Source of the DNA: Methylocapsa acidiphila B2
Lineage (GTDB): Bacteria > Pseudomonadota > Alphaproteobacteria > Rhizobiales > Beijerinckiaceae
Direction: 5' to 3'
DNA length: 64,000 nucleotides
NCBI RefSeq assembly: GCF_000427445.1
Contig: NZ_KE386496.1
Location: forward strand, 1,840,506-1,904,505
Shown here piece after piece: positions 1-8,854 of this stretch; positions within the stretch are counted from its first letter, which is position 1, and each line of letters begins with the position of its first letter. The notes under the pieces are model-generated. The model had not been told where the DNA came from. It searched no databases and saw only the letters and a list, made by a program, of their open reading frames with translations. A program made the translations under genes and the position numbers.

Positions 1-250
1 AGTCACGGTGAAAATGGCCGACGACGGACCTTTAATTCGCGTCTCTGACACGGGGCCCGGGATCCCGCCGAACGAACGAGCCGAAATATTTAAGCGCTTC
101 TACCGATCAGAGAAATGCCGACACATTGCCGGCACCGGTCTTGGCTTGAGTATGGCGTCTACGATCACCCATCTGCATGGGCTCGATCTTCACGTCGAGG
201 ATAATAATCCGGGCTCTGTTTTCGAGATCTCATCACGTCAAATGAGCTGA
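1..250 (+). CDS. sensor histidine kinase, C-terminal fragment (5' end outside window)
   Basis: The reading frame is open from the left edge and ends at the TGA at 248-250, leaving about 82 residues. It shows the G1 box DTGPGI, an F-box-like segment (FKRFYRSE) and the G2 box GTGLGLSMA, then the closing strand of a HATPase_c domain (NNPGSVFEIS). This is the ATP-binding end of a two-component sensor kinase, which phosphorylates a response regulator after autophosphorylation on His. Its signal and H-box domains lie outside the window, so the stimulus is unknown. A decayed relative of the same domain is found near 5060-5372, upstream of the RND genes. Confidence 0.85.
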   Translation, partial: VTVKMADDGPLIRVSDTGPGIPPNERAEIFKRFYRSEKCRHIAGTGLGLSMASTITHLHGLDLHVEDNNPGSVFEISSRQMS

Positions 251-614
251 CTTTCAGCCTTTAGACGACACACGCCAAGAGTGACATTAAGCCAAGTTGT
301 ATTGTCTATCTAACACTTCGCCTCTCTCTGTTTAAATCCCTTCATCCAATCAAAAATGCATCTCTCAAACTCCGAAGAGGTCTATGATGCTCTCGCAAGG
401 CGTCGTGCACATCACAGCTCCAACTATATGTACTATCAATTGTTGCTCTTGGCGTAGACGTTAGCATTTTACATAAAGCAATTTTTATAAACTCGCCGAT
501 ATGAAACATATTTTAAATAAAAAGCATACCCCCACGCCTTTAAAGCTCATATATTATTGGCATATGCAACAGCATACAAATAGTTCGATATCTCGCCAAG
601 AATAGGAGCTGCCT
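251..614. other. intergenic region with AT-rich promoter-like motif
   Basis: No convincing gene lies here. The AT-rich block at 465-490 (TTTTACATAAA followed by a T-run and TATAA) closely resembles a block at 5508-5530 upstream of the RND permease and may be a shared promoter or regulator site. A good ribosome binding site (AGGAG) at about 604-608 belongs to the next gene. Confidence 0.4.
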
Positions 615-896
615 ATGTCTAGCTCGATCCGCAATGTCGTCATCAGCCATAGGATGCAGAAAATTGGGCTTACCGTCGCGGTTTTGATCGCATCTATCGG
701 GACGGTCTCGGCGCAAGATCATCAATCGCAATCTGCCTATCCGACTCAATATCAACGTCCTAGCGCAGCCGAAAGCCAAAACCTGGCTGTTTCGCGCTGG
801 GACCGGGCGCGTTTCGATCATTCCGGAACGCGCGGTCGGGAAGGTCTGGGCGCCTCCCCCATGCATCCCGAAGGACCCGGCGACCCATCCTATTAA
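615..896 (+). CDS. small exported protein with SGTRGR/HPEGPG C-terminus (paralogue 1)
   Basis: 93-residue protein of unknown function. ATG at 615 is chosen because AGGAG lies 7 bases upstream. The N-terminus is a signal peptide: a short basic stretch, the hydrophobic core IGLTVAVLIASIGTV and an SAQ cleavage site at about residue 33, so the mature protein is about 60 residues and periplasmic or secreted. The last ~30 residues (WDRARFDHSGTRGREGLGA, then HPEGPG and PSY) match the C-terminus of the gene ending at 1692 at about 24 of 32 positions, while the middle differs. It is therefore one of a local paralogue pair with a conserved C-terminal motif. I do not recognise a characterised family. 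Confidence 0.75.
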   Translation: MSSSIRNVVISHRMQKIGLTVAVLIASIGTVSAQDHQSQSAYPTQYQRPSAAESQNLAVSRWDRARFDHSGTRGREGLGASPMHPEGPGDPSY

Positions 897-1081
897 GTTA
901 AGCCGTTGCCTGTCGCCTGCAGTAACCAAAGCATCTGTTTCGACAGCTACGAGACGACCTGCCGGTCGAACCGACAGTCCATAAATAAGCGACGGAGGCG
1001 GAAGCCGCCGTCGATCGTCTTCCACCAGCGACTCGGTCAGTTCAGCGAATCCCGGCAATCTCCAAACGTATGGAGAGCGCG

Positions 1082-1378
1082 ATGATGAGCAAAGCGGCGG
1101 AAATCCTTCTCCTTGCAGTTTTCCTCGTGATGTCCGCGGCTAATGTCGGCATGGCGAGCGCTCTGCATGCTCCAAGCGTCAAAAATTGCTCAACACAAAT
1201 GAGCCGCGCGCTCAGAATGAGGGGCTGGCACGCTTACCTCGGACCAATGCCCAGTCCGGCGCCACGCATCCCCGACTTTACTGTCCAATACGGCTATATC
1301 GCAAATCCCGAGATGGTCAGCGGGAGTCTCGGGGCCATGCTCCAGGGAAAGAATCCTGCGGCGGGAGCAATCCCATGA
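1082..1378 (+). CDS. small exported protein, unknown function
   Basis: About 98 residues from the ATG at 1082, preceded by GGAG at a fitting distance; an in-frame ATG at 1070 is the alternative start. Residues 1-26 form a signal peptide (MMSKAAEILLLAVFLVMSA, with cleavage likely near GMASA). The remaining ~70 residues hold one Cys and several Pro/Tyr/Gly residues, with no recognisable domain. Its stop codon overlaps the likely ATG of the next gene (ATGA at 1375-1378), so the two are probably co-transcribed and translationally coupled. Exported character is well supported; function is unknown. Confidence 0.6.
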   Translation: MMSKAAEILLLAVFLVMSAANVGMASALHAPSVKNCSTQMSRALRMRGWHAYLGPMPSPAPRIPDFTVQYGYIANPEMVSGSLGAMLQGKNPAAGAIP

Positions 1379-1692
1379 TTGCGCAGCTGTCGTTTCAAGG
1401 CAACTGCTACCGCGCGCGCGGCCACGCTATGCTGACGACCGCGAAAGTCGCCACGCTAGTCGGCCTTATTATTCTGGCGCCAGCAGAGGCCGCCAGCGCT
1501 TGTCGCAGCAAATGTCCTGCGGCGCAGCCAGCGCACGCCTATCCGCAGTATGACCTTCCCCCGCACCTACGTCCTTGCTATTCGCTCGACGATTGCGATC
1601 GCAAAGCCTTCGACGAGTCGGGCACAAGAGGCAGAATGGGCTTAGGAGCAGATCCAGCCCATCCCGAAGGCCCCGGCAACCCTTCTTACTAG
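1375..1692 (+). CDS. small exported protein with SGTRGR/HPEGPG C-terminus (paralogue 2)
   Basis: The likely start is the ATG at 1375, which overlaps the stop of the upstream gene and has GGGAG about 8 bases before it; a shorter start at 1429 is possible. It encodes about 105 residues: a long basic n-region, the hydrophobic core VATLVGLIILAPA, an AEAASA cleavage region, then a mature part with four Cys. The C-terminus (FDESGTRGRMGLGA, HPEGPG, NPSY) is the same motif as in the gene at 615-896. The four Cys in CRSKCP, RPCYS and DDCDR suggest disulfides or metal binding in the periplasm; that is inference. Family not recognised. Confidence 0.7.
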   Translation: MIAQLSFQGNCYRARGHAMLTTAKVATLVGLIILAPAEAASACRSKCPAAQPAHAYPQYDLPPHLRPCYSLDDCDRKAFDESGTRGRMGLGADPAHPEGPGNPSY

Positions 1693-2341
1693 CCAACAAG
1701 TGATGCATAGGCCGCCTTGGTCCTGCGGACCTTCCGGCCTTCGACCTCACGACCGAGTCGGCTCATCCGACCAGCTTTGAACAAATGCTTAGCTCCATCG
1801 CGTTCATGGCGCTTGTCGATGCGTGTCCTCGCCTCAATTGCGAGACGCCACATACTCGCGACGGTATATAGGCGACTTTGCAGGCCTTACGTCCCTAAAT
1901 ACATAAATATAAATTTATTTTTCGTGACATAATCGACACTGCATCGTCAAACGTTGACCTGACAGCCCGCCGCCACTTGTCACAAGCCGTATCGTATTAT
2001 TTATATCTTATCACTCGATGAGAGAAACACGTCCGCTGTGCGCCATGTTGTATGCAACACGTCGCGCATGACTCCGAATGCAAATCACAATCATCAGAAG
2101 ACGCGCTAGTTCCGTCGCGCACGGAGCATAGCGGCGTGACGAAGATGCTTACTCTTTGAGGACGCCGTCGCTCGCACATCGCGTCGATCGGAAACCGGGC
2201 GTCAAGAGGATGGCGTCCAAACAACGCTGAACCTGACCGCCATGTATATCGCATATAGGAAAACAACCATCCGGCCGAGCGCAGGATTGCGCCGCTACAT
2301 TGGAGGCTATCGTGACATCGCCATTTGAACGAGAGAGAGCC
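1693..2341. other. intergenic region without recognisable gene
   Basis: About 650 bases, AT-rich between 1890 and 2010, with several short overlapping ORFs on both strands but none with a ribosome binding site or protein-like composition. The AT-rich part probably carries the promoter of the porin gene. A GAGAGAG purine run at about 2331-2337 serves as ribosome binding site for the ATG at 2342. Confidence 0.35.
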
Positions 2342-4150
2342 ATGCCGCCTATAACTCGCCGTAACCCCAAATCGCTCACTCATTATTTGCCGTTGGGCCT
2401 CACGGCTAGTCTTTTGATGACCTGCTCGCCAGCAGCGCTACGCGCAGAACCCACCTTGGCGGAACTCGCTGCGGAACTCGCAGCGCTGAAGGCGGAGAAT
2501 CGCGAGATGAAAGCTGAAATAAGCAACATGCGCGCCGATACGCGACGCACGCGAGAGCAGGTTCGCCAGGTCGCCGATCAGCCCAAACGCCAAACCGCCT
2601 CGGCGCCCGCTTATGTTCCGCCGCCGTCAGCGCCAGCAATCCCCGACGGAGCGACTCCAGCCTTTGTCACTGCAGATAAGAAGCTCGTGTTCGGCGGCGT
2701 CGTCCTCACGCCAGGCGGCTTTATGGCCGGCGAAAGCGTGTTTCGGTCTCGGACGACGAATTCGGACATCAATAGCGCATGGGCAAGCATTCCACTGGGC
2801 AATAATCCCATCTCGCACACAAACGAGTATAGGATGACCGGACGTCAGAGCCGCCTTTCGCTATTGGCCGAAGGCGTCATCACGCCGACAACCTTGGTGT
2901 CTGGCTATTCTGAATTTGACTTTCTGGGCGCCGGTACGCCGTCCAATGCAACAGACACAAACGGTTATGCTCCCCGTGTTCGTCAACTCTATGCAGCGCT
3001 CGATTGGAACGACTACGGTCTGCACATGATGGCCGGCCAAATGTGGTGATTAACGACGCTCAATAGCCATGGAATTACGCCGCGCAATGAGGTTCCTCCA
3101 CCCACGATCGACGGCCAGTTCCTCCCCGGCTTTATTTTCGCGCGACAGGCCGGCGTCCGTCTCACAAAAGACTTCGACCGAAAATTGTGGATTTCGATCG
3201 CCGCCGAAGAGGCCGCGACGACATTCCCGGGGGGAGCGACCGCGGCGTGCCAGGGCACCGCGGCGACCCTTGGCGCAGGAGCCTCGCCAATCACCGTCCC
3301 CGTTTCATCGTATGTCAACGCCATATGCGCCGCGACCGGCAGCGGCGCGGGCTTCAGCCAATATGGTCAGCCCTATTCGTTAAACCACGCGCCAGACGTG
3401 ATCGGCAAAGTCGCCTACGAGGCGGATTTGGGCGACCGCGATATCCATCTGGAGGCCATGGCTCTCTACAAGGATCTATACGACGCTTCCGCGGCAGCCG
3501 TCGGCGGCGTCTCGCTTCCAGGAAGCATATCCACGCATGACACTGCGGGATATGGCTTCGGCGGCGGCGTGATCGTGCCGATCATCCCAAAGATGCTCGA
3601 CTTCCAGGGAAGCGCCATGGTGGGACGCGGAATCGGCCGGTACGGCGCAGGCCTTCTCCCCGATTCAACAATAAATTGGAACGGATCGTTGCGGCCGATC
3701 GGCGAAGTGATGGGAATGGGTGGTTTCACTTTGCATGCGACTCCAGCGTTCGATCTTTATTTGTTCGCCGGGATGGAGAAAGAGAATCCAGCCTATAGCA
3801 TAGTCGGGTACACGTCCGCCGGGCCAATCTATTTTGGGTATGGGACCCCAAACGCATTGAATTCCGGCTGCGGTATCGTCAATGCGCCGTCGTCGACGTG
3901 CTCGGGTCAGACGCAAAGCCTTTGGCAGGTTACCGGCGGCTTGTGGGATAAGGTCTACAAAGGAGCGTTTGGCGAAGTGCGCGTCGGTCTGCAATACTCA
4001 TTTACGCAGCGCGATGTGTTTACGACGCAGTACACGGGAGCACTCGTGTCAGGACTGGGGCAAACGCTCGCGCAGCAGCACGCCGTCTATTCTCCAAAAG
4101 CAAACGAAAGCACAATTATGACGAGCATCCGCTACTACCCCTTTCAGTAG
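2342..4150 (+). pseudogene. outer-membrane porin interrupted by a single in-frame TGA
   Basis: One reading frame runs from the ATG at 2342 to TAG at 4150 with a single interruption, a TGA at 3047-3049 (codon 236). The frame is identical on both sides and the protein sequence continues smoothly through it (GLHMMAGQMW, stop, LTTLNSHGITPRN). The N-terminus has a signal peptide ending ALRA, then a Leu/Ala/Glu-rich coiled coil (AELAAELAALKAENREMKAE). The rest is a beta-barrel rich in Gly/Tyr and ending in Phe-Gln, as in alphaproteobacterial trimeric or DcaP-like porins of about 550-600 residues. A rho-independent terminator follows at 4178. The TGA may be a true nonsense mutation, a readthrough codon or a sequencing error. 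Without it this would be an intact general porin. Confidence 0.8.
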
Positions 4151-4177
4151 CGATGCTCCTACGTAAGGCGCTGAAAC

Positions 4178-4214
4178 TTGACCACGCTGGAAATTTATTA
4201 GCGTGGTCAATTTT
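4178..4214 (+). terminator. rho-independent terminator of the porin gene
   Basis: Perfect 11-bp inverted repeat (TTGACCACGCT at 4178-4188 and its complement at 4200-4210) around an 11-base loop, followed by TTTT. It begins 27 bases after the porin stop codon. Confidence 0.85.
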
Positions 4215-4608
4215 CGTCAAAGGGCCGGCTGAAAGGAGAACTATGATTTCAAGAGCACGCAGTTCGAGCGACTTCCCGTCGAATGAATGAGCCATTTGGC
4301 TGGAAACCGGTCTAGAATGAAACCATACAACCGCATTGTTCGGGTAAAGCCGGCCGCTATGCAAGTGGCTTGACAATCTGGCTCGCCCATAGGCATGGCT
4401 AGCTCGACCTTAATGCATAGAGCGCCGACAAAACCCTCGCAGGCGAGGCGGGAAATGCGTGCAATTGACCATGATCGTCGCCATAGGCGCAATTGATCAA
4501 CGGATAGACCAAAACTAACTCAATATTTAAATTGTGGGTCGGAACTTGCGCTCCGATGCAAAATTGTAATGAGGCGCAAGCCGAGAAGCTGCGACGTCGT
4601 GATTCGAC
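4215..4608. other. intergenic region, nothing recognised
   Basis: About 390 bases between the porin terminator and the next small exported protein. No ORF here has a signal peptide, domain or convincing ribosome binding site. Presumably it holds the promoter of the gene starting at 4624. Confidence 0.3.
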
Positions 4609-4623
4609 ATGGGAAATTTTACC

Positions 4624-4893
4624 ATGAAAAAGGTCCTATCTCCCTCTTTGGCTCTTGCCGTTATGATATTCAGCTTTGTCCACTCTCCCGCGATCGCGGG
4701 GCCGAAGGATTACGCTAACATGTTCCAAACGCCCCCGGCGATGCCGGTAGCGCCGCCCGACAATTATCAAGGACCCGACGGCGGCTATGATAGCACGTCC
4801 GATTTCATACGGTCGCTCAATGGAACGCCTTGTGGGTTAGAATGCTCCCAGAGAGCTCAGCTTCGCTGGGGATTGTCTAGTTCCAACCGGTAG
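4624..4893 (+). CDS. small exported protein, unknown function
   Basis: 89 residues from the ATG at 4624 (GGGAA upstream); an in-frame ATG at 4609 would add five residues. The N-terminus is a clear signal peptide: MKKVLSPSLALAVMIFSF, with cleavage near SPAIAG. The mature ~65 residues are Pro/Gly/Asp-rich, with two Cys (GTPCGLECSQ) four residues apart near the C-terminus. It resembles the other small exported proteins of this accessory stretch in size and style but lacks their HPEGPG motif. Function unknown. Confidence 0.6.
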   Translation: MKKVLSPSLALAVMIFSFVHSPAIAGPKDYANMFQTPPAMPVAPPDNYQGPDGGYDSTSDFIRSLNGTPCGLECSQRAQLRWGLSSSNR

Positions 4894-5059
4894 CGTTAAG
4901 GACGTCCTGCCCTACGCTTGCGATACATCAGGAAACCCGCGCCATTCAACCCCAATCCATCGCGCACCAAGACTAAACATGTTGGCGGCGGTCCACAAAA
5001 GCTCAATGGGATGAGCCGGCCTGGCCGCAGAGGACGCACAGCAAGCATCTGGCCGCCTC

Positions 5060-5372
5060 TGGTCGGCGACGATTTCGACCTCTTGAACAAATCGGCGGCG
5101 AACGCATCGATAACGCGGTCAAGTTCACGGCGAGTTGAGGCCCAGTCAAGCTCTTCGTGAAATTAAACGCAAATCGGGCAGTCTCTCGGAGCTCCGACGC
5201 CGAGCCGGCATCACAGTGATTGAACAGAGCGATCGAGAAATTCCGGCCTAGTACAGAGCGCGACCTTTGCGTAAACCGGTCGAACGCGATCGGCGATCTC
5301 GCCGGGGCCGCTTTTCGAGCCGAAAGCAATAATCCGGGCTCGCCTTTTAATATCTCACGTCGCCGAGCGCCC
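5060..5372 (+). pseudogene. decayed sensor histidine kinase (HATPase domain remnant)
   Basis: Translated in shifting frames, this stretch still shows an N-box-like IDNAVKFTA (about 5103-5132), a trace of the GPGI box (AGIT, about 5195-5210), an AIEKF segment as in F-box regions, and the final strand AESNNPGSPFNIS (about 5318-5358). That last strand matches the end of the intact kinase at the window start (EDNNPGSVFEIS) in both protein and DNA. Several stops and frame changes separate the pieces, so this is a dead relic of a paralogous two-component kinase. It lies just upstream of the RND efflux genes. Confidence 0.55.
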
Positions 5373-5656
5373 TTAATTTTGCACCCTTACGACAAAATCG
5401 GTCAATTCTGTCGTCAACGCTGCCGCATTGTCGTCGCACATAACCTCTGTATGACCTTGGTTAATAAGTAGGGCACAATAGTGTCGCGACGTCTGGCGAG
5501 CGTACGCCATTTACATAAAACTTTTTATAATATTCTCTGCGCGGCTTTTGCTGTATTCAACGATCTGGCGCGGTCGGCGATCACCGGCGCCCATGGGACA
5601 TATATTACCTAGCGCCGCATCTCAGGGCGAACCACACGCATTTAAGGCCGTTGCTT
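5373..5656. promoter_or_regulatory. probable control region of the RND efflux genes
   Basis: This region holds ACGACA at 5389-5394, its complement TGTCGT at 5409-5414, and a second TGTCGT at 5429-5434, spaced 20 bp apart as expected for a regulator binding one DNA face. An AT-rich block at 5508-5530 nearly repeats the block at 465-490. The permease ATG follows at 5657. The regulator is not identified. Confidence 0.35.
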
Positions 5657-8600
5657 ATGCCGAACATTGTGGCGTTAGCGCTTCGACGCCCCTACACGTT
5701 CTTCGTTCTTGCGATCCTTATTCTAATTTTTGGATCGCTCTCCGCGATTCGCACGCCGACTGATATTTTTCCGAATATTGGCATACCGGTAATCAGCGTG
5801 ATTTGGAGCTACAATGGACTGCCTCCAGACGACATGTCGGGCCGGATCGTCTATTTCTATGAGCGCGCCCTGACTGCGACGGTCAATGATATCGAACATA
5901 TCGAATCCCAATCGCTGGCCGGCTACGGCATTGTGAAGATCTTCTTTCAACCCACCGTGAACATCAATGCGGCCCAGGCTCAGGTGACCGCCATATCGCA
6001 AACGGTTCTGAAAACGCTTCCGCCAGGCGTCACTCCGCCGCAAATCCTGAGCTACAACGCATCAAGCGTCCCAATTATCCAGCTGGCTCTTTCGAGCGAC
6101 ACGCTTTCCCAGACAAAGCTCAATGATCTGGCGAGCAATTTCATCCGGCCGAACCTCGCGACAGTCGCCGGCGCCGCGGTCCCGTCACCCTACGGCGGCA
6201 TGATGCGGCAGGTTCAACTGGATCTCGATCAGCGCGCATTGCATTCCTATGGTCTATCGGCGCAGGACGTGGTCAACGCCCTTTCCGCGCAAAATCAGAT
6301 CACGCCTGTGGGCACCGAGAAAATCGGCAAGTTTGAGTACACAATAAATTTAAACGATTCGCCAAAGCGCATTCGTGATTTCAATAATATGCCGATCAAA
6401 GTCGTCAATGGCGCCGTCGTTTACATGCGCGATGTCGGCTTTGTGCATGATGGAAGCCCGCCGCAAACAAACGTCGTCCAGTTGGACGGACGCAAAGGCG
6501 TGTTGATGACGGTGATGAAAGCCGGATCCGCATCGACTCTGGACGTTATCGAGGGCGTGAAGAAACGCTTGCCGACCATAGCGGCGACGCTTCCGCCGGG
6601 CGTGGATCTGAAACTTGTCGGCGATCAGTCCGACTTCGTCAATTCCTCGGTCGCCAGCGTCGTCCGCGAAGGCGTGATCGCGGCGGCGTTGACTGGCCTA
6701 ATGATCCTCCTTTTTCTTGGAAGTTGGCGTTCGACGCTTATAACAACTGTATCGATTCCTCTTTCTGTGCTTGCTTCGCTAACCGTTCTTTCGACCTTGG
6801 GGCAGACAATCAACGTTATGACGCTCGGCGGCCTCGCGCTCGCCGTCGGCATCCTGGTCGACGAGGCGACAGTGACGATCGAAAACATCAACTGGCACCT
6901 TGAACATGGCAAGCCAGTGGAAACGGCGATTCTCCATGGCGCAGAACAAATCGTTGTGCCGGCCACTGTGTCGCTGCTTTGCATCTGCATCGCTTTCGTG
7001 CCGATGTTTGGACTTGGCGGCGTCGCCGGCTTTCTCTTTTGCCCGCTCGCCGAAGCCGTCGTCTTCGCGATGATCGCGTCCTACATCCTGTCCCGCACGC
7101 TTGTGCCAACAATGGCCAAATATCTCCTTCGTCCCCACGTTCACCATGCTCACGGGGCAGGTGAAGCGCCCGATGGGCCGCCGCAAATTGGAGGCTTCTT
7201 CTCGCGCTTCCAGACGGGCTTCGAGTCTTATTTCTCCAGAGTTCGCGACGCATATGTCGATCTTTTGGAGGCCGCGATCAATTGCCGTTGGCGGCTCGTT
7301 GGGGGATTCGTCGGCGTGACTGTTCTTTCGTTCAGCCTCGCGCCTTTTCTGGGCCAGACCTTCTTTCCGGATATAGACGGTCGCGCAATCAGAATTCATC
7401 TTCGCGGGCAGATCGGAACAAGAATTGAGGAGACGACGCGTCTAGCTAGTCAGGTCGAGCAAGAGATCCGCGCCATCATCTCCGCGAGCGAACTGACGAG
7501 CGTCGTCAATAACATCGGGATGCCTATCAGCGGGATCAATCTTTCCTATGGAAACTCCGGGACGATTGGCGTCGAGGACGCGGATATGTTGATCTCTCTG
7601 AAAGAGGGGCCGACGCCCACAAGCCATTATGTCGAAGTCCTACGGGGCAAATTGCCAAAGGATTTTCCGGGGACGACATTCTCATTTCTACCCGCGGATA
7701 TCGTGAGCCAAATCCTGAATTTCGGGGCGCCGGCGCCCATCGACCTTCAGATCGCCGGGGTCGATCAAAACGCCGACCGAGCCTTCGCCAATAAATTGCT
7801 CGCCAAGATTCGCCATGTTCCCGGCATTGCAGACGCACGCATTCAGGAGGCATTCGGGGCGCCCGCCTTGAAAATCGACTTTAATCGCTCGCTTGCAGGC
7901 CTGGTGGGGCTCACCGAGCGCGACGCCGCTACAAGCATTCAAGACACGCTCGCAGGCAGCACCCAAACAACGCCGGCCTATTGGCTGAACCCGAAAAGCG
8001 GGGTGTCCTACCCGGTTTCGATCCAGACGCCGCAATATGACATGGACGCGCTCGACGCTTTGAAGAATATTCCCGTGGCCGCCGGTTCATCAACACAGCT
8101 TCTCGGCGGCGTCTCGACAATATCGCCCGAACCCGCCGATGCGATCGTGTCCCACTATAATATTCGGCCGACGATCAACATTTACGCGACGACGCAAAGA
8201 CGAGATCTAGGCGCCGTCGCCGCCGATATTCAAATAATCATCGACGCGGCGCAGGCGGATCTGCCGAAGGGAGCGACCGCGGTGATTCGCGGGCAGGTGG
8301 TCACCATGACCAGCGCCTATCAGCAGCTCTATTTCGGCTTAGCTTTCGCCATTGTGCTGATCTACCTCCTGATCGTCGTCAACTTCCAATCCTGGTTCGA
8401 CCCATTTATAATTGTAATAGCGCTGCCGACAGCTCTCGCGGGAATCGTGTGGATGCTGTTCTTGACGCATACAAATTTATCGGTGCCCGCGCTAACTGGG
8501 GCGATCATGTGCATGGGCGTCGCAACGGCGAACAGCATCCTCGTCATCAGTTTCGCCCGGGAACAGCTTGCCGATGGAAAAAATGCAAGGACCGCTGCGC

Positions 8601-8851
8601 TTGCAGCGGGGAGCACGCGCTTTCGGCCCGTGGTCATGACCGCTCTCGCCATGATCATCGGCATGGGGCCTATGGCTATCGAACAAGGGCAGAACGCGCC
8701 GCTTGGTCGGGCCGTTATCGGCGGCCTGATTTTCGCCACTTGCGCCACTTTGTTCTTGGTGCCGACATTATTCAGCATAGTGCATGGACGGAAGCGAAGC
8801 GAGGCCCATGACGCGGGCGCGCGGCTTTCTGATAGACCTTCCCAAGCCTGA
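5657..8851 (+). CDS. RND-family efflux permease (AcrB/MdtB-like)
   Basis: 1064 residues from the ATG at 5657, with AAGG upstream; a TTG six bases earlier is the alternative. It has the full RND layout: TM1 near residues 10-30 (PYTFFVLAILILIFGS), a first periplasmic loop, TM2-6 at roughly 335-490, a second loop, and TM8-12 at roughly 870-1035. Such permeases export hydrophobic compounds across the envelope using proton flow, together with an adaptor and an outer-membrane channel. In TM4 the usual Asp-Asp pair appears as Asp402-Glu403 (GILVDEATVTIEN). The adaptor gene follows three bases downstream, the reverse of the common adaptor-permease order. No outer-membrane channel gene is in the window. 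Substrate unknown. Confidence 0.93.
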   Translation: MPNIVALALRRPYTFFVLAILILIFGSLSAIRTPTDIFPNIGIPVISVIWSYNGLPPDDMSGRIVYFYERALTATVNDIEHIESQSLAGYGIVKIFFQPTVNINAAQAQVTAISQTVLKTLPPGVTPPQILSYNASSVPIIQLALSSDTLSQTKLNDLASNFIRPNLATVAGAAVPSPYGGMMRQVQLDLDQRALHSYGLSAQDVVNALSAQNQITPVGTEKIGKFEYTINLNDSPKRIRDFNNMPIKVVNGAVVYMRDVGFVHDGSPPQTNVVQLDGRKGVLMTVMKAGSASTLDVIEGVKKRLPTIAATLPPGVDLKLVGDQSDFVNSSVASVVREGVIAAALTGLMILLFLGSWRSTLITTVSIPLSVLASLTVLSTLGQTINVMTLGGLALAVGILVDEATVTIENINWHLEHGKPVETAILHGAEQIVVPATVSLLCICIAFVPMFGLGGVAGFLFCPLAEAVVFAMIASYILSRTLVPTMAKYLLRPHVHHAHGAGEAPDGPPQIGGFFSRFQTGFESYFSRVRDAYVDLLEAAINCRWRLVGGFVGVTVLSFSLAPFLGQTFFPDIDGRAIRIHLRGQIGTRIEETTRLASQVEQEIRAIISASELTSVVNNIGMPISGINLSYGNSGTIGVEDADMLISLKEGPTPTSHYVEVLRGKLPKDFPGTTFSFLPADIVSQILNFGAPAPIDLQIAGVDQNADRAFANKLLAKIRHVPGIADARIQEAFGAPALKIDFNRSLAGLVGLTERDAATSIQDTLAGSTQTTPAYWLNPKSGVSYPVSIQTPQYDMDALDALKNIPVAAGSSTQLLGGVSTISPEPADAIVSHYNIRPTINIYATTQRRDLGAVAADIQIIIDAAQADLPKGATAVIRGQVVTMTSAYQQLYFGLAFAIVLIYLLIVVNFQSWFDPFIIVIALPTALAGIVWMLFLTHTNLSVPALTGAIMCMGVATANSILVISFAREQLADGKNARTAALAAGSTRFRPVVMTALAMIIGMGPMAIEQGQNAPLGRAVIGGLIFATCATLFLVPTLFSIVHGRKRSEAHDAGARLSDRPSQA

Positions 8852-8854
8852 AAT

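Noticed and set aside
1717-2383. Several short ORFs between the exported proteins and the porin
   Set aside because: No signal peptide, domain or ribosome binding site; Arg/Ser-rich shadow-like composition.
3047-3049. Selenocysteine codon in the porin
   Set aside because: Porins are not known as selenoproteins, the neighbouring sequence expects Ser or Trp, and I see no stem-loop of SECIS type directly after the TGA.
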